The notes under the pieces are model-generated. The model was not told the origin of the DNA. It ran no database searches and worked only from the letters and a program-made list of their open reading frames with translations. Source: Gammaproteobacteria bacterium (GTDB lineage: Bacteria > Pseudomonadota > Gammaproteobacteria > UBA6429 > Thiohalophilaceae). Taken from it: a DNA stretch of 12,765 bases. Below are positions 8,263 through 12,765 of this stretch, in pieces. The stretch is from positions 1 through 12,765 of the forward strand of contig QILH01000151.1 of assembly GCA_003233255.1 (NCBI GenBank). The letters run 5' to 3'. The position numbers and the translations under genes are program-made. The first letter of the stretch is position 1. Every line of letters starts with the position of its first letter.

Positions 8263-8339
8263 AGTCCTTCTAACTCGCTGTATTATTACTCTATTTATCG
8301 GTACTTCGGGGCTGTTATTGAGTTTTGCAGGGCTAAAAG

Positions 8340-8354
8340 TGTGAATAAATCACA
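8340..8354. promoter_or_regulatory. Palindrome TGTGA-N5-TCACA in the divergent intergenic region
   Basis: The arms tgtga (8340-8344) and tcaca (8350-8354) are perfect inverted repeats around ataaa. The site is between the divergent PilZ-like and 8439 genes, 78 bases from one start and 85 from the other. It resembles a CRP half-site pair, but canonical CRP sites have six central bases, not five. It is a candidate operator of unknown owner. Confidence 0.3.
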
Positions 8355-8400
8355 AATTGGGCAGGTAATTCATCACGGTCAAACAGTCCCCCTACGCCTA

Positions 8401-8423
8401 TTCTGTACGTACTAAGGACAGAA
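8401..8423. promoter_or_regulatory. Dyad TTCTGT-N11-ACAGAA before the unknown plus-strand gene
   Basis: A perfect 6-bp inverted repeat (8401-8406 and 8418-8423) flanks 11 bases. An 8-bp palindrome gtacgtac at 8405-8412 overlaps its left arm. The dyad ends 15 bases before the ATG at 8439, so it could be an operator or a 5' UTR hairpin next to the ribosome site. A TCCCC at 8387-8391 can also pair with the GGGGA ribosome site at 8427-8431. Confidence 0.35.
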
Positions 8424-8438
8424 ATTGGGGATAACGAA

Positions 8439-8924
8439 ATGTCACTAGCCACACAAACCGAATTTAATAATAGTCATCAAGTTGCTAGATCAGGGCTTGC
8501 GCCATTGACGCGCATTACCCCGGTTATGCGACCTCGACAATCGAATAACGTCAAAGGCCAGATTCGACCGGTCAAGATTACCTTAACAGAGTTGATGTTC
8601 ACCGGACGGGTACCGGTTTCAACCTGGACTTTCGTTTTTGCTATACATAACAAGCTCTGGATTTCGGATTTAACGACGTTGTATTTTGGTAAACGGGTTG
8701 GTATGAACAAATTAGTTTTTCGTGACAAACTTTTTGTGCCGGATAACCGTCTTGATATGGAAATCGGTGTTACCGCATATAACAGTTATGGGGATGTGTT
8801 AAGTAGCTCAGAACCGATGCGAGCGTTTATGTTGAATGAAAAAAATACGACATCAAAACTAATCAGACTGGATCAAAACTGGACGCAATTGTTGTTCACA
8901 TTTGATATTGAAATTACAAGATAA
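8439..8924 (+). CDS. Hypothetical protein, 161 residues, unrecognised
   Basis: I do not recognise this family. The ATG has a good ribosome site, GGGGA, seven bases upstream (8427-8431), which supports it as a real gene on the strand opposite to its neighbours. The product has no signal peptide, no membrane span and no cysteine. The first ~40 residues are polar and basic. From about residue 42 the pattern alternates hydrophobic and polar residues (RPVKITLTELMFTGR, TWTFVFAIHNKLWISDLTTL, LDMEIGVTAYNSYGD, LLFTFDIEITR), suggesting a beta-sandwich domain. It is transcribed divergently from the PilZ-like gene across a 176-bp region containing dyads, and is followed 18 bases later by a small membrane-peptide gene with a strong ribosome site. 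The two plus-strand genes probably form one transcript. A functional link with the PilZ-like gene is possible but only suggested by position. Confidence 0.75.
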   Translation: MSLATQTEFNNSHQVARSGLAPLTRITPVMRPRQSNNVKGQIRPVKITLTELMFTGRVPVSTWTFVFAIHNKLWISDLTTLYFGKRVGMNKLVFRDKLFVPDNRLDMEIGVTAYNSYGDVLSSSEPMRAFMLNEKNTTSKLIRLDQNWTQLLFTFDIEITR

Positions 8925-8942
8925 ATGCCAGAGGAGTCAATT

Positions 8943-9056
8943 ATGATGACTAATCGAACTTATAAGTTTATTGTATTTATTCAGGTGGGTATTATTCTGG
9001 CGATTGCTCTGATCATTACGGCCGGTGACTTTATTTTACCGATATCCAATATTTAG
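8943..9056 (+). CDS. Small single-span membrane peptide, 37 residues
   Basis: A short open frame begins ATG ATG at 8943-8948 and stops with TAG at 9054-9056. A strong ribosome site, AGAGGAG (8930-8936), lies six bases before the first ATG, better than those of most genes in the window. The peptide begins MMTNRTYKF, continues with a hydrophobic segment of about 20 residues (IVFIQVGIILAIALIITAG) and ends with a short tail containing Asp (DFILPISNI). This fits a one-helix inner-membrane protein with a short basic N terminus inside the cell. It starts 18 bases after the 161-residue gene and is probably co-transcribed with it. I know no named homologue. The strong ribosome site, tidy spacing and coherent transmembrane design argue that it is real. 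Confidence 0.65.
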   Translation: MMTNRTYKFIVFIQVGIILAIALIITAGDFILPISNI

Positions 9057-9070
9057 AGTTTAATTTTTGT

Positions 9071-9105
9071 AAAAGCTAAACTTGTTTCATGTAAACAAGT
9101 TTAGC
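9071..9105 (-). terminator. Intrinsic terminator of the aroQ-accB-accC transcript
   Basis: A perfect 13-bp inverted repeat, gctaaacttgttt (9075-9087) and aaacaagtttagc (9093-9105), closes a five-base loop. It begins 20 bases beyond the accC stop. Read in the minus direction the stem is followed at once by TTTTAC, giving a short U-tract. In the plus direction the stem is followed by ggtacac, with no U-tract, so it should not act as a classical terminator for the small plus-strand gene ending at 9056, though it could protect that transcript's 3' end. Confidence 0.8.
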
Positions 9106-9125
9106 GGTACACAGGCATTGTTCGA

Positions 9126-10475
9126 TCAGGCATTTTTTTCCGCCAGTTTTTTCTCCAGATAGTGGATGTTGGTTCCACCGACGGCAAAGGCTGCATCCCG
9201 AATTAACTCCTGATGTAGAGCAATATTGGTTTTTATCCCTTCTATTACCAGTTCGGATAGCGCAATACGCATGCGAGCAATCGCGGCCTGACGTGAGTCG
9301 CCGTATGAAATAATTTTGCCAATCATTGAGTCGTAATAAGGTGGAACATAATATCCATCATAGATATGTGAATCGACGCGAATACCGGGGCCACCCGGGG
9401 TATGGTACGCCGTTATGGTGCCGGGTGAGGGCATGAAGTTAACTGGATCTTCGGCGTTGATACGACATTCAATGGCATGACCGCGCATGATGACATCACT
9501 CTGCTGGATGCTCAGGCCTTCACCGGAGGCGATGCGAATCTGTTCTTTTACGATATCAACACCGGTGACCATTTCCGTGACCGGGTGTTCGACCTGCACC
9601 CGTGTATTCATTTCGATGAAGTAAAATTCACCGTCCTGGTATAAAAATTCAAATGTACCGGCGCCTCGATAACCTATATCAATGCAGGCCTGGGCACAGC
9701 GACCGCCGATACGCGCACGCATTTCTTTGGTAATACCGGGTGCGGGGGCTTCTTCGATTACTTTCTGATGGCGACGTTGCATGGAACAGTCGCGTTCACC
9801 TAGATGGATGGCCTTGCCGTGTTCGTCGGCCAGTATCTGGATCTCGATATGACGTGGGTTACCGAGGTATTTTTCCATATACACGACGTCATTATTAAAT
9901 GCAGCACCGGCTTCAGCCCTGGTTAAAGTAATTGCGTTTAACAATGCGGCTTCAGAATGCACCACCCGCATGCCACGGCCACCGCCGCCGCCGGAGGCTT
10001 TAATGATAATGGGGTAACCAATACGTTGGGCGATTTCTAAATTGGTTTTATCATCCGTACCCAGTGATCCGTCGGAACCGGGTACGGTGGGAACGCCGGC
10101 TTTTTTCATGGCCTTGATGGCGGCGACCTTGTCGCCCATGATGCGAATAGTTTCCGCGCGTGGGCCGATAAAGATAAAGCCACATTCTTCAACGCGTTCG
10201 GCAAAGTCTGCATTCTCAGATAAAAATCCATAACCGGGATGAATGGCCACGGCATCCGTGACTTCAGCAGCACTGAGCACAGCAGGAATGTTTAAATAGC
10301 TTTCCAGTGATGAGGCTGGGCCGATACAGACAGATTCATCGGCAAGGCGCACATGTTTTAGATCTCGGTCGGCTTCAGAGTGAGCTGCGACGGTTTTTAT
10401 ACCAAGCTCGCGACAGGCACGTAGGATTCGTAGCGCAATTTCGCCGCGGTTGGCAATCAGGATTTTATCAATCAT
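9126..10475 (-). CDS. accC: Biotin carboxylase subunit of acetyl-CoA carboxylase
   Basis: AccC uses ATP and bicarbonate to carboxylate the biotin on AccB, the first half-reaction of acetyl-CoA carboxylase, which commits acetyl-CoA to fatty-acid synthesis. Its 449 residues equal the E. coli length. Features in order are IANRGEIALRILRA (7-20), AIHPGYGFLSEN, the ATP-grasp glycine loop IIKASGGGGGRGMRVV, the ERDCSMQRRHQKVIEEAPAP block, FEFLYQDGEFYFIEMNTRVQ with VEHPVTE, ECRINAEDP, and the C-terminal PPYYDSMIGKII and GGTNIHYLEKKL. All the expected ATP-grasp and catalytic residues appear intact. It follows accB after 43 bp, in the usual accB-accC order, and is the last gene before a strong terminator. 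The ribosome site is weak. Confidence 0.98.
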   Translation of the reverse strand: MIDKILIANRGEIALRILRACRELGIKTVAAHSEADRDLKHVRLADESVCIGPASSLESYLNIPAVLSAAEVTDAVAIHPGYGFLSENADFAERVEECGFIFIGPRAETIRIMGDKVAAIKAMKKAGVPTVPGSDGSLGTDDKTNLEIAQRIGYPIIIKASGGGGGRGMRVVHSEAALLNAITLTRAEAGAAFNNDVVYMEKYLGNPRHIEIQILADEHGKAIHLGERDCSMQRRHQKVIEEAPAPGITKEMRARIGGRCAQACIDIGYRGAGTFEFLYQDGEFYFIEMNTRVQVEHPVTEMVTGVDIVKEQIRIASGEGLSIQQSDVIMRGHAIECRINAEDPVNFMPSPGTITAYHTPGGPGIRVDSHIYDGYYVPPYYDSMIGKIISYGDSRQAAIARMRIALSELVIEGIKTNIALHQELIRDAAFAVGGTNIHYLEKKLAEKNA

Positions 10476-10518
10476 AGTTCTATATTAATTCTTTGGTTAT
10501 GTGGGTGTTTTGCGCTGA

Positions 10519-10971
10519 TTATTCGATAACAAATAACGGCTGGTTATATTCAACCGGTTGTCCATTTTCAACCAGAATGGTTTTAACGGTGCCAGTTTTA
10601 TCCGATTCAATCTGGTTCAACAGCTTCATGGCTTCAATGATACACAGGGTATCGCCACTATTAACAGATTGCCCAACTTCGACAAATGATTTTGCGCCGG
10701 GGCTGGGAGCGAGGTAAAACGTGCCAACCATTGGTGCGCGCACCACGTGACCACTGGGTTCATTGTTAGCAGATACGGGTGCCGTTGTTGGAGCTGCGAC
10801 CGCAGGCGCTGCGGTAACCTGTACTGCGGCAGGTGCGATGGGTGCGGCTTGCGGGGCAAAACTTCCCATACGACTGATGCGCACAGATTCTTCACCTTCT
10901 TTAATTTCAATTTCGGCAACACCGGACTCATCAAGCAGTTCAATGAGTTTTTTTACTTTGCGTATGTCCAT
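10519..10971 (-). CDS. accB: Biotin carboxyl carrier protein of acetyl-CoA carboxylase
   Basis: AccB carries the biotin that shuttles CO2 from the biotin carboxylase to the carboxyltransferase. The 150 residues are close to the 156 of E. coli. The N-terminal segment MDIRKVKKLIELLDESGVAE and the following IEIKEGEESVRISR are typical. Residues about 36-73 form the flexible Ala/Pro-rich linker. The C-terminal biotinyl domain (74-150) has the 'thumb' LAPSPGAKSFVEVGQSV and the biotinylation site E113-A-M-K116 (here EAMKLLNQIE, where E. coli has EAMKMMNQIE), ending in EYNQPLFVIE. An AGAGAG ribosome site lies six bases before the ATG. It starts 25 bp after aroQ and is followed by accC, so the three are probably one transcript. 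Confidence 0.97.
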   Translation of the reverse strand: MDIRKVKKLIELLDESGVAEIEIKEGEESVRISRMGSFAPQAAPIAPAAVQVTAAPAVAAPTTAPVSANNEPSGHVVRAPMVGTFYLAPSPGAKSFVEVGQSVNSGDTLCIIEAMKLLNQIESDKTGTVKTILVENGQPVEYNQPLFVIE

Positions 10972-10996
10972 GGTGGTCTCTCTGTAAATAAATTAG

Positions 10997-11449
10997 TTAA
11001 GTTGATGGTGAATGTTCTATTTTGTCGATAATGGCCTGTAGTGCTAACTGGTAACCGATCGCACCGAGCCCGCTGATCACGCCCATGGCGAGATCCGAAA
11101 AAAATGAATGCTGGCGAAATTCTTCTCGCGCATGCACGTTTGACAAATGTACTTCAATAAACGGGATTGCAACGGCGGCGATCGCATCACGCAGAGCAAC
11201 ACTGGTATGGGTAAAGGCCGCCGGGTTGATAATAATAAAATCGGTACCGTCGGTATTGGCCTTTTGTACCGCATCGACTAACTCATGTTCGGCATTGCTT
11301 TGCACACTGCCCAGACTGTGGCCGGACTGGCTGGCGGTGTCGGCAAGCTGATCATCGATTTGGCTCAACGTGGTTGAGCCATAGTGATCCGGTTCGCGTG
11401 TACCGAGCAGATTTAAATTTGGGCCGTGAATGACGAGTATTTTTGCCAT
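10997..11449 (-). CDS. aroQ: Type II 3-dehydroquinate dehydratase
   Basis: AroQ dehydrates 3-dehydroquinate to 3-dehydroshikimate, step three of the shikimate pathway. It is a small flavodoxin-like protein that forms a dodecamer. I chose the ATG at 11447-11449, giving 150 residues, the family length, starting MAKILVIHGPNLNLLGTREP. The frame is open 42 residues further to 11575, but that extension is basic and not family-like. Visible active-site parts are N12 and R18, the essential Tyr23 in HYGSTT, N75 and H81 in NPAAFTHTSVALRDA, and H101 and R112 in EVHLSNVHAREEFR. QSNAEHELVD replaces the commoner QSNHEGELID; Pseudomonas AroQ, as I recall, has a similar variant. It heads the aroQ-accB-accC group, an arrangement found in Pseudomonas relatives. 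Confidence 0.96.
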   Translation of the reverse strand: MAKILVIHGPNLNLLGTREPDHYGSTTLSQIDDQLADTASQSGHSLGSVQSNAEHELVDAVQKANTDGTDFIIINPAAFTHTSVALRDAIAAVAIPFIEVHLSNVHAREEFRQHSFFSDLAMGVISGLGAIGYQLALQAIIDKIEHSPST

Positions 11450-11597
11450 AGGTCTTATTTTGTTAATAAAGATCGCAGCCGTTCGCTGCACGTTTTGAGC
11501 AAGTTCACAACATTTCTGCAGTGATATTTTGAGGAATTTTCGCTGATCTGGACGGAATTGTCTAGTTTTATGCACGATCGCCTCAGGTCGCCACCAG

Positions 11598-11627
11598 ATT
11601 AGCGAATTTTGGCGAAGAAAGTGTCAA
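11598..11627 (-). promoter_or_regulatory. Candidate sigma-70 promoter for aroQ-accB-accC
   Basis: On the minus strand, in the 196-bp gap before aroQ, there is a perfect TTGACA (-35; 11627-11622) and, 18 bases on, GCTAAT (11603-11598), a four-of-six match to the -10 consensus. It would give a leader of roughly 140 bases before the aroQ ATG. An overlapping TAATCT at 20-bp spacing is a worse fit. The -35 is convincing, the -10 is not. Confidence 0.4.
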
Positions 11628-11645
11628 TTCAGCCGATAAGGGGAT

Positions 11646-12215
11646 TCAGAGGAAGGGCTTGATCAAATTTTCTGCTTCTTCGAGGCTGACTTCACGGGCA
11701 AAGGCATGACGAATAATGCCTTTGCGATCGACCACAACGGTATACGGCAGCACAGAAAGTTGGTTGCCATAGGCCTGGCTGATGGCGATGCCTTCTGTTT
11801 CACCGACTAATATTGGGTAATTGATACCCATCGGATCAACAAAATCAATCGCCGCCTGCTGGCTGTCCAGCGCGACGCCGACGATGGTAAAGCCTTTGTC
11901 CTGATATTTTTCCTGCAATGCTATAAAGGCGGGGATTTCGCGGCGGCAGGGCGGGCACCAGGTGGCCCAGAAGTTTACGATCAGCACCTTGCCATCATAA
12001 TCACTAATGCTGTGCTTTTCACCTTCCACATCGAGCATCGTGAAATCGGGTCGTTTACTACCAACTACCGAAATGGACTTAACGGGTGACGTTGCCATCT
12101 TGTCCGTTGGTTGTTTGAGGTACATCGATAAACCGATGCCCGCGCCGAGCGCAAGCACGCCCGCGATGATGACAAAAACAACCGTTGTCTTACCGCGCAT
12201 ATTCTGTAACTGCAT
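11646..12215 (-). CDS. Membrane-anchored TlpA-like thioredoxin-fold protein
   Basis: The 189-residue product begins with a short basic segment and a membrane helix (about 10-33) with no obvious cleavage site, so it is probably anchored facing the periplasm. Residues about 50-189 form a TlpA/ResA/CcmG-type thioredoxin domain: FTMLDVEGEKHSISDYDGKV, VNFWATWCPPCRREIP with the redox pair C87-x2-C90, VGVALDS, and the cis-proline loop VLPYTVVVD (P157). Such proteins reduce disulfides in the periplasm, for example during cytochrome c maturation or for other partners. The exact role here is unknown. The gene abuts dsbD with no gap (TAA then ATG), so DsbD is the likely electron donor, which is the established role of DsbD towards this family. 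An aroQ-acc promoter probably separates it from the next gene. Confidence 0.92.
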   Translation of the reverse strand: MQLQNMRGKTTVVFVIIAGVLALGAGIGLSMYLKQPTDKMATSPVKSISVVGSKRPDFTMLDVEGEKHSISDYDGKVLIVNFWATWCPPCRREIPAFIALQEKYQDKGFTIVGVALDSQQAAIDFVDPMGINYPILVGETEGIAISQAYGNQLSVLPYTVVVDRKGIIRHAFAREVSLEEAENLIKPFL

Positions 12216-12765
12216 TTAATTGCCTTTCAATATCAGATCAACGTGGTGAAGAAATTGTTCAGCGTCCATCACGCCGACGATTCTGAATTTAGTTTTTTCG
12301 ACGCCTTTGGTGTCCCAGAACAAAATAGAGGGCGGAGCAATGACTCTGGTATACGTGAGCAGGGCTTGATCCAATTCGTCATTGGCGGTGACATCGGCCT
12401 GCAATAAGACGAAGTCAGCGAGCAGTTTCTGAACTTCGGGGGTTGAGAATACGTAGTCTTCAAATTCCTTGCAGTAGGTACACCAGTCCGCGTAGTAATC
12501 CAGCATCACGTATTTGCCACTTAGTTTGGCCAGCTCAAGTTCCCGATTTAAATCCTCGACGGTCTTGATTTGTTTGAACGCTAACTCAGCGTGGGCCTGA
12601 CCACCGCCGCCCATAGTCAATTTTGAACCGTGCATGGGGTCGTTAACATTTCGTGCACCGGTTAATCCGCCCAGCATGACAAGGGCACAGTATAAGATAA
12701 AGACCAGCCCCAATCCTTTCCACAGTTTACGCCAGCCGGAAGCGCCGTCTTTGATTTGCTCAAAG
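12216..12765 (-). CDS. dsbD: Thiol:disulfide interchange protein DsbD, C-terminal part (5' end beyond window)
   Basis: The frame is open to the end of the window, giving the last ~182 residues; the upstream part is not visible. An internal TTG at 12713 is not a start. The visible part has the end of the transmembrane domain (about GLVFILYCALVMLGGL), a glycine-rich linker with GGGGQAH, and the C-terminal thioredoxin domain: FKQIKTVEDLNRELELAK, VMLDYYADWCTYCKEFEDYV with the redox pair at 12471-12482, LLQADVTANDELDQALL, and VGVMDAEQFLHHV. DsbD carries electrons from cytoplasmic thioredoxin across the inner membrane to periplasmic DsbC, CcmG and TlpA-like proteins, and this C-terminal domain is the final periplasmic carrier. 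The match to the E. coli domain is close in order and motif; E. coli has CVAC where this has CTYC. It abuts the tlpA-like gene. Confidence 0.95.
   Translation of the reverse strand, partial: FEQIKDGASGWRKLWKGLGLVFILYCALVMLGGLTGARNVNDPMHGSKLTMGGGGQAHAELAFKQIKTVEDLNRELELAKLSGKYVMLDYYADWCTYCKEFEDYVFSTPEVQKLLADFVLLQADVTANDELDQALLTYTRVIAPPSILFWDTKGVEKTKFRIVGVMDAEQFLHHVDLILKGN

Noticed and set aside
8340..8354. CRP site
   Set aside because: The TGTGA and TCACA arms are separated by five bases, not six, so I list it only as a palindrome and do not name the regulator.
9071..9105. Bidirectional terminator also serving the plus-strand pair
   Set aside because: No T-run follows the stem in the plus direction, so only minus-strand termination is supported.
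11450..11575. N-terminal extension of AroQ by 42 residues
   Set aside because: The extension is basic and unlike the family, and the family start motif MAKILVIHGPNLNLL lies exactly at the internal ATG.
11632..11640. GCCGATAA, the -10 consensus of flagellar sigma-28, on the plus strand
   Set aside because: The -35 region at the required 11-base spacing does not match TAAAGTTT, and the site points into a minus-strand gene.
1..12765. tRNA, rRNA, CRISPR arrays, transposases and phage attachment sites
   Set aside because: I saw no tRNA-like cloverleaf, no regularly spaced repeat, no transposase-like frame and no terminal inverted repeats on either strand.

Overview
The window is chromosomal DNA from a free-living-type gammaproteobacterium outside the enterics. 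The evidence is gene order: dsbD, thioredoxin-like gene, aroQ, accB, accC, then prmA, zinc-ribbon/DUF3426 gene, dusB, fis, purH, all on the minus strand. This is close to the arrangement known from Pseudomonas and relatives. The protein sequences (AccC, AccB, Fis, AroQ) are also typical gammaproteobacterial forms. I cannot place it to order or genus.

Layout from left to right: (1) 1-264 is the 3' end of a plus-strand gene, probably a metallophosphoesterase. (2) 265-472 is non-coding and looks like a dispersed intergenic repeat with a short imperfect tandem duplication. (3) 473-6395 is a minus-strand block, read right to left as prmA, DUF3426 gene, dusB, fis, purH; dusB and fis overlap by 4 bp and a hairpin lies between fis and purH. 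(4) 6478-8262 is a minus-strand gene for a large PilZ-like protein with unusually spaced motifs. (5) 8439-9056 is a plus-strand pair: an unrecognised 161-residue protein and a 37-residue single-span membrane peptide. (6) 9071-9105 is a strong hairpin that ends the acc operon. (7) 9126-12765 is minus-strand again, read right to left as dsbD (partial), tlpA-like, aroQ, accB, accC.

Functionally most of this is housekeeping. DsbD and the TlpA-like protein pass reducing power to the periplasm. AroQ makes dehydroshikimate for aromatic compounds. AccB and AccC form the biotin carboxylase half of acetyl-CoA carboxylase. PrmA methylates ribosomal protein L11. DusB makes dihydrouridine in tRNA. Fis is a nucleoid protein and growth-phase regulator. 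PurH does the last two steps of IMP synthesis.

The unusual part is 6396-9125, where the usual accC-prmA neighbourhood is interrupted by the PilZ-like gene and the divergent unknown pair. Their shared 176-bp intergenic region carries dyad sequences. This is the best place to look for something undescribed, but its function cannot be inferred from sequence alone.
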